Origin: Isoetes taiwanensis
Taxonomy: Eukaryota > Streptophyta > Lycopodiopsida > Isoetales > Isoetaceae
Direction: 5' to 3'
Assembly (NCBI GenBank): GCA_021234155.1
Contig: JAJEKV010000205.1
Span: 605,501-669,500 of the forward strand
DNA: 64,000 nucleotides
This document shows positions 12,082 to 24,425 of the stretch, piece after piece. How positions within the stretch are numbered: the stretch's first letter is position 1; each line of letters opens with the position of its first letter. The notes under the pieces were generated by a model. That model saw only the letters and a list, made by a program, of their open reading frames with translations. It was not told the origin of the DNA and did no database searches. The translations under genes were made by a program, and so were the position numbers.

Positions 12082-12369
12082 ACACCATAGAGTTTAGCTT
12101 AAATGTAGGTTCACACATAAATCTGTTGGGGTTTCAATAAAAAATGGGGGTTAAATTTTAATCATGCCAGTTAGGTTAAGAAGTTTAACCACTGTTTACA
12201 TATCTCTTGGTTAAGTTAAAATTCACACCATAGAGTTTAGCTTAAATGTAGGTTCACACATAAATCTGTTGGGGTTTCAATAAAAAATGGGGGTTAAATT
12301 TTAATCATGCCAGTTAGGTTAAGAATTAGTTTAACCACTGTTTACATATCTCTTGGTTAAGTTAAAATT
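12082..12369. repeat. 143-bp tandem duplication
   Basis: The unit beginning ACACCATAGAGTTTAGC at 12082 is repeated almost perfectly from 12225. The second copy has a 3-bp insertion (TTA). No coding content. Confidence 0.9.
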
Positions 12370-12928
12370 TACAATTTGGTTAACGACACCAAAAATTAAC
12401 ATTCAATTACGGTTAAGGGCTGTTAAGAATTCGACGACAGAGTGTCGAAGCAGAAAACTCGCGTCGAAGCAAAACTCGAGCGGGAGGAGCTATGCCGCCC
12501 ATGATCCGGGCGTGATGCTGCGGCCGACTACCTAACACGCTACCAAGGACGTCGAACCTTCTGTCCATGAACAAGAAGAGTTTGCAGGCAGGTAGTTTTT
12601 TCCTTTCTCATATTCTTCTTCTTTTTTGGCTAAAATTCTTTTTTCTTTTTCTTTTTTTCATTATTACATGTTGAAAGTGGTATGAGTACCTAAATACTTT
12701 TGACTGATGAACTTCCAATGAACATTGATCAGAGGCAGAAAATTAATGAAAGAAAAATTATGTATTGGATTATCATGTGTTCATCTGCAATGAACAGAGT
12801 GAGTAGATGCATATTCATGTGTTTGGAATGATCAGTGTTTCAACACATCACATACTAGAAACTAAAAGAATGTAGAAGTATGTTCTAATATATGTTCCTA
12901 TATTGCATTAGGTGAATCAACTGGTGGG
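12370..12928. other. No recognisable gene
   Basis: Only a 60-codon unrelated open frame is present, plus T-rich stretches around 12600-12665. Confidence 0.5.
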
Positions 12929-13391
12929 TGTAGAAGCAATTGCCGCTTCTTCCAAGAACACCAAGTAAAACTCTGGCAGCTGTGAATTTTCGTTTTATCA
13001 ACAATAAAACAACAAAGTAGTAAATGGAAAATATGGACAACACCCTTAGAGAATAAAATTTCTAGCTTGCCGACTCATTGAGGAAATTGCATTGAAAGAT
13101 TTTTAAACATTAATAGTATTTGAAGTATAGGCTTCACGGCAGACTCATTGCGTCCAAATTTCATCCGGAAACTGCATCATACTTTTCAGCTCTATTTTCT
13201 TAGTGTGTAGCATCAAAATCCGGACCCATCTTTTAGTCTATCTCTCCTTGTTTCTAATTGTGGAAACTACCTGGCCCTATGGCACTGTTCATGCTATTTT
13301 GATTTTCTTTTCCCCAACCATTATGCTCTAACAAAAATAAACTCAATAACCTTAACTACCAATAATATGACATGAACTAGATTTCTTCACA
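12929..13391 (-). repeat. 3' LTR of copia element 1
   Basis: On the minus strand a purine-rich tract (AAAGGGGAGT) follows the end of the RNase H frame and is followed directly by TGTGAAGAAATC. The other boundary is CTTCTACA, giving matched TG...CA ends (TGTGAAG / CTTCTACA) and an LTR of 463 bp. The flank at 12924-12928 (gtggg) would be the target duplication. The opposite LTR is missing, so the duplication cannot be checked. Confidence 0.6.
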
Positions 13392-13400
13392 ACTCCCCTT

Positions 13401-15028
13401 TCATGTCATATTTCTGATATCTAATACTCCCATGGATTTCCTCAGCTCTGCAAATCTCTTATCTCTTAAGGGCTTCGTCATTATATCTGCCACTTGATTT
13501 TCTGTATCCACATATGTAACTACTATTTTCTTTTTCTCCACTGCTCTCCTGATGAAATGTTTTTTCATTTCAATGTGTTTCGTCCTTTCATGAAGTAATG
13601 GATTTTGTGTTAACAGAATGCAGCTTTTGTTATCACATTTTAGCTCTGTTGGTTCTTCACAACTGTTATTCAGATCCTTTAGCAACCTTCTTAACCAAAT
13701 AATTTCTTTGGCTGCTAGTGTATCCGCTGCATATTCTGCTTCCGTGGAAGACAAGGCTATGGCTCCGTGTTTTTTATTTTCCATGAAACGCTGCCACCTC
13801 CAACTATCATTAGATAGCCTGATGTGGATTTCCTAGTATCAACATCACCAGCCCAATCAGAATCTGAAAATGCCTTTAAAGTTACATTATCAGAACTATA
13901 TACTAAGCTAAAATCTTCAGTTCCTTTCAAGTATCTGAGTACTCTCTTAGCCGCTACCCAGTGTGATCTTCCTGGATTGTTATTAAACCTGCTCAACATG
14001 TTCACGGCAAATGATATATCAGGTCTTGTTCCATTTGCTACATATAACAAGTAGCCTATCAACTGTTGATATGGTACGTTCTCCATATCCAGAATTTCAG
14101 CTTCAGTTTTAGGTCCCATGTCTTTTGTTAATTTGCAGCCAGACACAATCGGAGTTTTAGCGGGTTTGGAATCTTGCAAACCGAATCTTTTTAGCATACT
14201 TTGGATGTTTCTTTTCTGACTTAGACATAGCTTCTTGACTTAATAAATCTTTTTACCTCCATTCCTAGAAACTTTTTTAACTCCCCTAGATCTGTCATCT
14301 TGAATTTCCCTTTTAGTGTCTCTTTGCAGTGACTTGGTACTTTGTCAGATGTAGCGCACATTATACAATCATCCACATATAGAGCCACGATGCAGTACTC
14401 ATTTCCATCACAATAAATGTATAAATTACCATCTGCTTCTAATTTTCTGAACCCTTGTTGTTAGATACTTATCCATACATCTATACCATTGCCTGGGTGC
14501 CTGTTTCAATCTGTAGACTGCCTTTTTCAGTCTCTATACCTTGTTTCCAGCATGTTAAAATCCTGGAGCTTGTTGCATAAAAATTTCTTCATCTAATTTA
14601 GCATTTAAAAATGCCGTAGAAACATCCACATGATGAATTTTAAGTCTTCTCGCATTCGCCAGAGCAAGCATTAACCTAATGCTTAAAAGTCTCACTATGG
14701 GCGAAAACGTTTCTTGATAATCAGTTGCCTTTTTCTGGCTGGAGCCCTGTGCAACAAGTCTGGCTTTAAATTTATTTGCATTGCCATCTATTCCAGGTTT
14801 GATTTTAAAAATCCATTTGCAGCCTATTATATTCTTTGCTTCTGGTTTTTCTACAATGTCATACGTACCAATTCTTCTGAACGATTTCATTTCTTCTAGC
14901 ATTGCTTCCTTCCATTTTTGTGCATCCCGACAAGCAAGCGCATCTTCTATAGTTTGCAGCACGCTATCATCCAGTGCTATCTCCAATCTTTTGCTCTTCC
15001 CTTCTTCAGATCTGCCATATTTTTCCAT
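13401..15028 (-). pseudogene. Copia reverse transcriptase and RNase H (broken)
   Basis: The frame at 15028-14555 carries WKEAMLEEMKSF, WIFKIKPGIDG, KARLVAQG, then ETFSPIVR and DVSTAFLNAKLDEEIFM. These are hallmarks of the N-terminal copia reverse transcriptase. The palm segment around 14550-14200 is out of frame. The reading recovers at 14197-13757 (KTPIVSGCKLTK, RPDISFAVNMLSRF, DSDWAGD) and then at 13784-13401 with the RNase H motifs ALSSTEAEYAA and ERTKHIEMKKHFIR. DIMTKPL follows. The product would have copied the element RNA into DNA. Two or more frameshifts disable it. Confidence 0.85.
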
Positions 15029-15119
15029 TTCAAGATTGGCTTCTTCTCTTAGAATTTCAGCTTTTGTTCTCCTTCTTTTCTTTCCAGCATTTCTTCTTGC
15101 ATACTTGGCTGCGCTTCAT

Positions 15120-16045
15120 TCATTGTTGCATCTTCATTTGTATTTGGCTTAGAATTCCATCTTTATCATCATCATCCAACAAAGTTCTAATCTTTTCATT
15201 GACATCCTTCTTTTTGAGTTCACTTCCTGTCTTACCACTTTTCCTTAATTCTATTGCATGGTTGCTTTCTAGATACTCTTTAAACACCATTGATTCATCA
15301 AAGGTTACGTCTTTGCTTACAAGAATTTTCTTGCTCAATGGTTCATACAATCTGTAGCCTTTGCTTTCTTGTAGCCTTTGCTTTCTTGATCATATCCAAC
15401 AAGGAATGTAACATGAGCTCGGTCATCTAATTTTTTTCTTAGCTCTTCTGGAACATGCATATATGCAAGACATCCAAACACTTTCAGCCGATCAAAACTT
15501 ATCTTTGTGTTTGACCAAAGTTCCTCAGGCAAGGCATATTTTGTACTTACAGAACAAAGCTTGTTTTGAATATAGACCACTGGGCGAATTGTCTCTTCCC
15601 ATAGATAGTTGGGCAGTCCAGTGTGCTTCAATAAAGCCATTACAACATTTAGTGAAGTCATGTTCTTTCTTTCTTTCTGAAATTTCATTCTGCTGAGGCA
15701 TGTAAGGACACGTAACTTGCCTCTTTATTCCGTGAAATTTACAAAAGCTTTTAAATCTCTAAGAAAGATACTCACCACCTCTATCAGACCGTAGGCAAAC
15801 CAATATATTTCCCGTTTCTCTTTCGCTTTCAAGCACAAAGTTCTTGAATACATCATAAGCTTCACTTTTATTCTTTAGCAAGAATATTTTTGTAAATCTT
15901 GAAAAATAATCCACAAAGGTAAGAAACTACATTTTACCTATTTTGCCTTGCACATTGAATGGGCCACAAATGTCAGAGTGGACCAGCTTTAAAACATCAT
16001 CTGCTCTTTTCTTATTCCTGTGAAACAGTAATCTGCAATGCTTGC
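15120..16045 (-). pseudogene. Copia integrase (broken)
   Basis: The minus-strand frames show an HHCC-type segment (GKHCRLLFHRNKKRADD), VHSDICGPF, FVDYFSRFTKIF, LRSDRGGEY and ITRPVVYIQNKL-like segments. The LKVFGCLAYMHVPEELRKKLDDRA tail of copia integrases follows. A TAG interrupts GKIGKM and another stop follows GGEY. At 15354-15389 an 18-bp tandem duplication on the plus strand scrambles the end of the domain. Confidence 0.8.
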
Positions 16046-16918
16046 CTAGCATGCAGCCATAGCATGTAAACTTCTTCTTGTTACTTCGGACTCTACTGGT
16101 TGAGTTCTCCCATCTCCAAGTCTCACGTGCTTACCAAAACCACTTGAACTCCCCTTTAGCATTTCAAAGGAGCTAAATATGCTCCTCTCTGCATCGCTAT
16201 CCACAACAAATGCATTAGACGCTGGCCGAGAGGCTTTACGAGTATTAAACAAACTATCACATACCTCAGTGTTATGATCTTCACTTTCATCTTCTTCTAT
16301 TTCTTCCACTTCTTCTGTGGCCATGTTTACGCTTGCTGATCTGCCACCTCTTCTTCCTCTAGGTCTACCTCTTCTTCTTCCTCTTCCTCTAGCATTCATT
16401 ATTGGACTAGAGCAAGTAGTAGATAGATGACCTAATCCTCCACAGTTACAGCATGACACTGGTTTTCCAATTTTTGGACAGTTAATTTTAACGTGTCCAC
16501 TTTTTCCATACACAAAGCAAGGATCTACCAGTCCTTTTCCCTTAATTTCTAAACTGCTCTTGACCTTCTTTACAAGCAGCACATCAGCAGACTCGCCTTC
16601 TTCCTCGGTCAAAAGCTTCTTTTGCTCAATATCTGTGCGAGCCATACGTTCAGCATGTTGTCTATATTTGGCTACATTTCTTATAAGTGTTGACAGTTGT
16701 TCCATAGCAGAAAACATTCTTGAAATATCTAGCACTTGATGATCTGATGTAATAGTTTCTCCAGCTGCTGTAAGATTTGCACAAAGTGTATCATCTTTCT
16801 GAAATAACTCGGTCAAACTGATTTTTCCATCATACTTCAGCTTCTTTATCTCACTTTCCAGAACATCTATTTGAGAGGAGTTTTTTGTTTGATATATTTG
16901 TAACAAATACTGCCACAT
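16046..16918 (-). pseudogene. Copia gag with zinc knuckles and start of protease, N-terminally truncated
   Basis: The 290-codon frame begins inside gag (MWQYLLQIYQTKN). It has two CCHC knuckles (CFVYGKSGHVKINC and CCNCGGLGHLSTTC), an RGRGRRRGRPRGRRGG basic tract and an acidic EEVEEIEEDE stretch. It ends in a protease remnant in which the usual DSG-type catalytic motif reads DSDAERS. Roughly the first hundred residues of a normal gag are absent. Confidence 0.8.
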
Positions 16919-16930
16919 TTCTCTAGGTCT

Positions 16931-19907
16931 ACTGACCTCTGGCCTTGGAATGCGAGGTCAGGCATTAGCCAACTTGTAATTGAGCATGTTGGTTTCCTCG
17001 ATGTTGTTATTGACTATTTTTCTTTATGGAACTGCTGTGAGATGGGTTGCCCATCCCAGTCTATGCTATTTGACCTTGACTGGTCTTGATTGAAAACCTT
17101 TCTCTCACTTGCCTTACAAGTACTTTGCTATTGCATGGTCTGTGCTTCTAGAAACAAAATATGACAGCCCTCATGCATCACCCCAAGGCAGACAATGCAG
17201 TAAAAGCAATTGAATAAACACTCCAGATACTCTCTCTTCTAGGCATTTTATCAGCCAGGTACAGCAATCTCGGACTCATGAAGCACAATGTTGGACCTTC
17301 CTTATGATAGCCTGTAACACTGAAATTATGAAATTTATATTTTGCAATGTGGAGGCAGATTGGAAGAAACCAATGATATTTTAGAAAGTATCATGCTGCA
17401 TCACAATTTCCTCTTCTTCAAAATATATTCTCCTCATATGGACCCCTTGAATGCTGCAAATAATAGTTGCCTGAATTTCTCTTTACATTTCCCACCATTG
17501 TGCATATGCTGCCAGTTTTGCATCCCATATCAGAGGCCTCAGACCTACTGTCCTTGCCTGGTTCAGGATGTCAAAATTGTGCTACTAGACTGTTGTAACC
17601 ATAGTAGTTGGCTTCTGCATATGCTGCAAGTAATGTTATGCTTGAATGGAACCAGTGTTATCATCCATGGCATTGCCATCTTCACCAAATAATCCTCACA
17701 AAGGCAGAGCTTTCTTCCTCCTTTGTATGCTAAATCTTGGTGCATAGAAAAGGGATCAGACTATGAGACCCCGATTGCTTTCATCCACTACTGCTTCGCT
17801 TATATACACCAAAAGCTCATTGCAGATCTCCAATTTCATGCCTTAACTTTCGTTCCATTACATTTAACCATAAACATGTTCTAAACCAACCATAAAGTGA
17901 TAACTAGAAGAGTCAGTACCACATCTATTGAGATAAATTTTTGAGGCATTGAAAGTGGCTCTCCTGACCTTTTTAGTTCATTCATGACAATATGCACACT
18001 GGTAAATATAGGCAAAAAAGATATGCATGCTTCATATAGTGTCCTCAGTTTGCTAAAAATTACATAATAAAGGTTAACAGTGCATTGAAATGCATATAAG
18101 GTACAAGAATTTGAAAGAAGTAAAAGGACCCAAAAGGAATCTACGAAAGGAAACTCAAAAGACATGATGTCTGCCGTTGGAGCTTACAGAGATATCTCCC
18201 TTGTTTGACATGCTTGGGTCTGGATTATTTTGTTATTACTCAATGAAGATACTGTATCTTTTCATTGAGTAATAATAAATTTCTATCGTCTGTAAGTTGC
18301 TCCGTGACTTGGAGAGAGCTCCACGCGCCCTTTGCACTAGGTGGTTCATGTGTGAAGAGGGTGTAATCATTGTGCCCATACGACCACTATGGTCTCTTTA
18401 CCCACTGTAATATATATTGTAATGAGCCCATTTATAAATATAAGGTATCTCAAAACTAGTATTTTTTGGTGATTAAGTAAACAATTTGCTTAATTTTTGT
18501 TGGAATTTGTGATCTCTTGTCTACCCACCTAAGAAAATAGAGCCAAAATGTTCAACTAAGAATCTTTTTCAACTAGAACTTTGGTTTCAATCTGTAATGA
18601 AATTCCTACCTTTGAGTTGCATTGTTCTTGTTCTCGACTTGCTATCCGAGAAAACTGGAAGAAAGCTTGGATGCACACTAACAGACAAAAATTCGAATTA
18701 TGGACAGTTTTTCGGGTCGGGGTGCTCCTTTTTGTGTAAAATAACAGGGTTTTGAAAAAAAGTGGGAATGGAATGAGACCCACTTTAATTAAATATTGCG
18801 TAACAGCTCATCTCATGGAAAATAGAACAGAACTGAAGGATATGTTATATCATTGTATGCCATCATTCAGTAATTATTGTTTTATAATAAAAATATGTTA
18901 AGTTGCATGTTATTATATTTGGAGGCTATCATTTGACACAAGTTCAGGTCGTTATAACTCTAAAAAAAGCTACTTGAGGTTCAGGAATTATTTCTCTATT
19001 TTCGTTACAAGTTTTTGATTTTTCGAGGTGTTCATAAATTATATTAATGTCAATATTAAGTAAACAATTTCATTATGCAAAATCGAAGTAAAAAGTATAT
19101 GTTAGAATCAATATATAACAATAAAGCCAAAATAAGATGATAACTTATGTGCGATCCTGAACGTTGATTTTTGTTAGCTTCCATTATGCAGTAGTTATTT
19201 TATCTGCTTTGATTTCATTATTTTACGGGCAAACAAATTCAGAGGTATGTGCTTTCAGATAGAAATCCCACACATCTCTTCCTCAAACAACACCGCTGGT
19301 TAGATATCTGGGAGCAATGGCTTCGGCATCACAGATCAACCTATTTCTGGCGTACTCTAGGTTATGTGGAAGGCCGATGTGGTGCCATTAAAAAAAGTGT
19401 TCATCGTAGGGAAGTTCAACCATCTGTATATTCTACCATTAAGAAGCTCTGCTTCTGCCTATCCTTCTGTGAATAATTTCTAAATGTATGGATGGCAACG
19501 AGGAGTTTGATATAATGGTGTGATAAACTCTTATCATTAAAAGGATGCATGCCTCTTTCTCTATAATGTGATGTCCATCAAGATCCGTATGTTTGTAACT
19601 CTAGAATTCTAATGGTTATTTGCTATATTTGTATGTGAAGGAGTAGGAAGCTGAAGCTGGCAGTCGATTTAGGGGAAGAAGCAATATTTCTTTGTTGGTG
19701 AAGGTGGGATTGTGGTCCTGCGTGCCTCTTGGGCAGATGCTGGGTAGCCAAGGGGTTTCTAATTGCGGCTCTTGCAGGTGGCGGCATGGCCATGAAGTTG
19801 ATCCGCTGCTGCTCCTTTGGAATTTGCAGCTGGGATCGGCCTCGCTTCTATTAGGTTAGCCTCGTTCCTTTGTTTCCTCTGTGGTGTTCTTTTTGTAGTT
19901 TTCTATT
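16931..19907. other. No recognisable gene; one short hairpin
   Basis: The open frames are short and unrelated to families I know. A hairpin lies at 18233-18275 with arms TTATTACTCAATGAA / TTCATTGAGTAATAA around a GATACTGTATC centre. Sequence just upstream of 19908 may be the promoter or leader of the HUH gene. Confidence 0.5.
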
Positions 19908-21508
19908 ATGTCCTTAAGAAAGGCAGCTAGGAAGGGGAGGGGTGCGGCAGGCCAGGCCCCCATCCCACCTGTTTGTCCGATTTCTCCTGCCATGTCTGGT
20001 AGTGCAGACATGCATCCTTTCCTGCCTCCTACTTCCATGCCTGCTAGTGCACAGATGAATTCAACTCGCCCTGCTGGTGCCATGCCCGACACTTTTAGCT
20101 CTGGACAGACCCAAGAGCCCCTTGCCATGCCCAATTCGTCCTTCAGTTGGGGGGCAATTGACGTGTCCGTGACATTAGGCCTCTCAGGCCAAGATGTGCA
20201 CCGCAGTTTCTATGAAGCTCTATCATCTTTCTGTGACAGAAACTGTATAGCAGGGGCTGTTGCGTTGGAGAGGGCTCCTCTGCAGATCACTTGCATGTTC
20301 AGAGCGTTTTGAGAGCACGCTTCAAATCTCCCAAAGCTATTAATGAAGCTATCAAGAGAGACTTCAACTGGCAATGTAAGCCAGCTGGTGTGGTTTTGGT
20401 CTGCAAGGCGCTGAAGAACACAAGGCTCCACTGTTTTGAAGGGATGGTGGGCTACTGTATGAAGGATATTGGCAGGGTGCATTATTTATGTCACCTGCAT
20501 AATGTTAGCAATTCCATGACACAGAAGGGCAAAGATCATTAATTTGCGTTGGAGTGCTGGAGATACTAAGGGCCTCTGTGTTCTTAACAATCATAACATT
20601 CTTAATAAGGGAGCACATTACGTTTCATATCATGGTGGACGTCGTGCCACACCGAGCATCACTTTTACCTTGGCTAGAATGATCAGGAGCGGCAAGTATA
20701 CCCTGTTCAGCAGCTAGATAATCCCTTCTAACACAGCCCACATGAATGAACACAGGGTCCCTGCTGCCTGGAGGATCCTCCTGAACCCTGCTCGTTACAT
20801 GCCTTCAGATATCCGAACAATTCTGTATGTGCTGCCAGCTAGCTATGTGCCAGTTGAGAGAAATGGACCTGGCAGACATAGGTATTGGAATGACTCCATC
20901 CCCGCTAATGAGCTGATGAGAATTTCCATGATTTTTGCGATCCCACATTCAGCCTTGAGGTTCAGATACCTGATCATGATGCTGATTACATTCCAGTTTA
21001 CACAGGAGATCGTACCATGGCCGTTGGCTAGGCATGTTAGTTTCTCTGTGATTGTACAATTTTCTTTATGTATTGCTATTGTTGTTGCAGGTTAGAAATG
21101 GAGGTTGATGCGAACGCCCAGGATGGTGCAGGTGACCCTATGGTGCACATAGATCTTTCAATTATCAGTTCTAGCATGGATGCCTCTCATCCCGATGCTC
21201 GGGTTTACCCACTGGAACTGGAGGAAACATTCTGCGCCGACGAATTCGTGAACCAGCTTGTTCAGATTGGCACGGAAATGCATAGGATGGCGACCTCAAT
21301 GCGTATTCTTAGGCGTTAGCTTCGTACGTTTTACTTTGCAATTGATACTGCTATGAACAGTGTTGCATGGGAGCGTCTCGGAGTTGCCACATCTGAGCTT
21401 CATACTCTCAGTTCGCATATGAGCCTTGCAAGGGTGCTCTTATCACAGGAGATCCGGGCATTAGATAGCGTCATAGGGCAGGCTTGCTCTGGGGAGCTGC
21501 GCAACTAA
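19908..21508 (+). pseudogene. Degenerate HUH-endonuclease (Rep-type) gene, Replitron-like
   Basis: The ATG at 19908 opens a basic then proline-rich N-terminus (MSLRKAARKGRG). The frame shifts near 20270, after which the HUH motif DHLHVQ is seen, followed by KAINEAIKRDFNW and ARFKSPK. The catalytic-tyrosine motif MVGYCMKDIG then appears (20440-20470), then CHLHNVS. Later segments need further frame changes: INLRWSAGDTKG; WRILLNPARYMPSDIRTIL and ERNGPGRHRYWND at 20742-20900; DHDADYIPVYTGD near 20985. A last exon from about 21091 to the TAA at 21506 is helical and contains one TAG (21317 region). HUH plus YxxK(D) are the signature of rolling-circle Rep nucleases. Plant and algal transposons of this kind are known as Replitrons. 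I see no helicase. The gene has at least three frameshifts. Confidence 0.6.
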
Positions 21509-21530
21509 GTCTGTGGTGATGTTCTGTTTT

Positions 21531-21830
21531 ATGAATGTACATGTGCCGTGTTTGTGTCCTAAGAAAATTATTAGTTTTATAGTGGTGTCTTATCGCCCCT
21601 TACATTTTGGCTCCATGCCATGGTTTCTGTGCAAGGGGTGATTGTGTGAATGTACATATGGGACTTTTGTCTTGTAAGAAAATAACAGTTCCACTTAATT
21701 TGCTTGTGTTGCTTTGTCTTGTAAGGGAATAACAGTTTACTTATGTTATGGTGTTGTATTTGCATGCTGGCCTCTTGTACTTCGGCTTGGGACCATGGTT
21801 TTTATGCAAGGGGTGCTCCTATTTAATGGG
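21531..21830. repeat. Two imperfect tandem units downstream of the HUH gene
   Basis: Both units begin GAATGTACATRTG, contain CTAAGAAAATTA or GTAAGAAAATAA, and end with a CCATGGTTTYTRTGCAAGGGGTG block (about 21600-21640 and 21790-21817). A shorter internal repeat, TTTGTCTTGTAAGRRAATAACAG, is duplicated inside the second unit. The units could be part of the 3' end of the HUH element. Confidence 0.6.
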
Positions 21831-24369
21831 ATCAACTTGACCCCATGTTGACCGCAGGCTGGTGGCCTGGATTCTCGTAGCCAGCATATTCTGTGGAAGG
21901 TGTTGTCGTCAAACGGCCAAAAAACGATAATACAACAAAAAAAGATGACGCAAATGGTAAGAGTTCGTTGAAATATTTCATACTATACTTGATTGTTTTA
22001 GATTTCTGTTGTTGTGCAAAGATGTCAAATCAAGATCTCTATGTTCGGTCATTGTAACGCCAAAAGACTAGCAACATGGGGCGACTATATAGCTTATGGA
22101 CATGTAATAGAGACAAAGCTTCATAACTTAGAATGATAAAGTTCTCTTCTAGACAAAAACTATTGATCTCATTGATGGAATATGTTCCATGTTCATCTAT
22201 GGCATGCATATATTACTCAATCAGTTGTTCAATTTGTAGGAATTGAAATTCTAAGCTATGCTTTGGCTGTGGTTATATAGATGCTATACTGATTTTTAGG
22301 AAGTAGAACGAGTCTCTCTGTTATACAGCCACAAAGATGCTTTGCCAACCTCTGTTATTTAATGAAGTAAATATGTATGCTTATTTCTGGTCATGAGAGC
22401 TGTTAAAGATTAGCATGAAAATTGCATGTTTGATTCCTCAGAGGCATCTATATTCCTTTTGCTTCTTACCAGTTGTTCCTTAGCAACTACATATGTGCTG
22501 GTGCTAACTATAATGATGGAGTGATTTTAAACCAAAGAATGCTTTGCAACCTCTGTCATTCATAGAGTTACCCACATTTTCAGCATTCTAGAGTGGTTTC
22601 GGCAATGGCTTTGTTGCCCAATCCTGGAATTCTGGTTGGTAGAGATTCTAAGATTGGCAGTATCAGTATGCTTACTCTTGGTCGCGAGAATTCCTCAAGT
22701 GGGTTTAGCATGAAACTAAGGAGCATGTTTGATTCTTTTGAGGTATCTAAATATGCCTTTCACTTCTTATCAACTTGTTTCTTAGCAATTAGATATTATC
22801 TGGTCATAACTATACTAAGAATCTATATTTCAATTTACTTATGATTAAGGAATAGTCATGAAAACCACTTTTCTTGAATGTAAAACTTATTGACAAGTAG
22901 AGGACCAACACATGGTAGACATGATTACAAGTAGGAAATAAATTTACATGCCGTAGATACGTTCCTCCAGTTTCATAATTCCTCCAAAATAGTATTGATG
23001 TGCACATGGGTTTACTCTTAAATTGAAAATTTGAACATGTTGATAGATTGCATTCATAATGGATTCACGAGTCTATTCATTCTGAAGAAAAAATGTTGTG
23101 TTATGTTAATAGCTACAAAAATTGAAACAAATGCTTGAAAGCAGTATTTGTAGTAAGCATAAGGATATTACAAAAGGTACATAGTAGTACAGTATTAATA
23201 CATATCGAACATTTTTAGAAGGAAGTTTAACCCTTGACAGAATTTTGCTTTTTGCAAGGGGAAGCATTAAACCTCTAAGAAATAAAAGCATAGTCTGAGT
23301 CAAAGAAAAATTGAAATTGAAATTTGCTGCCGAGATGTCCATCTTCCTTTGTCCTTTCTTCCCATCCCTCTGTTAAAATTGACGAAATCACAGTATGGGC
23401 AATTGTAGAGATGGCATTTGGCCAGGTTGAAACTCCCAACTTTATCAGTTGCCTTACGTAAGGCCTCTTCGAGTATTATAATTTATATACAGGAGCAATC
23501 ACAGCTATAGGAGTCACCATGTTATACAATTGGAATTGCTCCAAATTGGTCCAGCCAGATGGCATTAATCAAAAGGTTGATTCTGTCCCACTTCAGTGCT
23601 AGAACTATTGTGTTACTATCGATCAAGCCCAAACTCCACATTAGCCATTCACATTGGAAACCTCACACTTGTATTTTGCTTGTTTATGGGTTTTTATTCC
23701 AACGTTGAATAAGACCATTGATTGTCAAAATATTCTTCCTATTGTGCCAAATCCATGGCTATTAACATTTTGCCAAATAGTCAACATGCCATTTCCTATT
23801 GTCTCGATTGAACATATTGGCTGAAAATAGCATTTTCTAAATAAACACACAGTTTCCACGAAACTATGGTTTCAAACCCATGTTTTTGTACAAGACGTGG
23901 CCAAGACAAGAGGGCCAACTTATGTACACAATTATAGAAATGATCCAAAAATATAATCTGGCTCTGATTCGATCTGCCTACATGCATCGTATGCGAGAAA
24001 GTATTTGAAGCCCAGCAGCCAAAACCGAGGAATGCTCGCCCCTGCTCTGCACAATTTCCCCAGCCCCTCAAAATTTGCAGAGGTCTCTAGAGCCGACAAC
24101 AACGGCATGTTAAGAAGAGCTGTCCGCCCAACAAACATGCCCATGTGCGCATTCCGATCCCTTCCTTTTTCATACCATGCACAACAACGCCAAAAAAAAG
24201 CACAAACCTCAAGCCAAAAAAGGAAGATTGACCTTTAAATATTAACAAGCTTCTCAAATATGCAAAAAAATACGATTTCCCATGCAATACGGCACCAAAA
24301 TCTTAGCCCAACCATGCGAGAAAAGCCTTCCACAAATACTAAATGAAATATTGCAGGTTTATCATTATA
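21831..24369. other. No recognisable gene; diverged 230-bp direct duplication
   Basis: Segments at about 22318-22520 and 22530-22830 are diverged copies sharing CTTTGC.AACCTCTGT, GCATGTTTGATTC and TTCTTAGCAA. The second contains a short open exon-like frame (22593-22745, reading MALLPNPGILVGRDSK, donor-like gtatct after it) that I cannot identify. 23400-24340 shows faint minus-strand coding character but no motif I can name. Confidence 0.4.
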
Positions 24370-24425
24370 CACTACAAGAATTTATTGCGGCGGCAGTCGC
24401 CGCCGCTAGTTTGTTCTTTTTAGTG
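24370..24425. mobile_element. 56-bp CACTA-like mini-element
   Basis: It starts CACTACAAGAA, ends TTCTTTTTAGTG, and has a central palindrome GCGGCGGCAGTCGCCGCCGC. CACTACAAGAA is the classic end of plant CACTA (EnSpm) transposons, which often carry GC-rich subterminal hairpins. The reverse complement of the right end is CACTAAAAAGAA. No clear 3-bp target duplication is visible (ata / gat), so it could instead be one CACTA end with a chance mirror. Confidence 0.45.

Larger units (their letters stand above)
12929..16930 (-). mobile_element. Ty1/copia retrotransposon 1, truncated at its 5' end
   Basis: In minus-strand order the gag, protease, integrase, reverse transcriptase and RNase H order of Ty1/copia is present and ends in a 3' LTR. 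There is no 5' LTR and no primer-binding site, and the N-terminal part of gag is missing, with homology ending near 16930. Frames change at several points and at least one TAG interrupts the integrase, so the element is dead. Confidence 0.85.

Noticed and set aside
14714-15357. Plus-strand open frames with hydrophobic, serine-rich translations
   Set aside because: They are antisense to copia reverse transcriptase and integrase.
19249-19476. 75-codon plus frame upstream of the HUH gene
   Set aside because: No recognisable motif, no promoter or splice link to the HUH gene.
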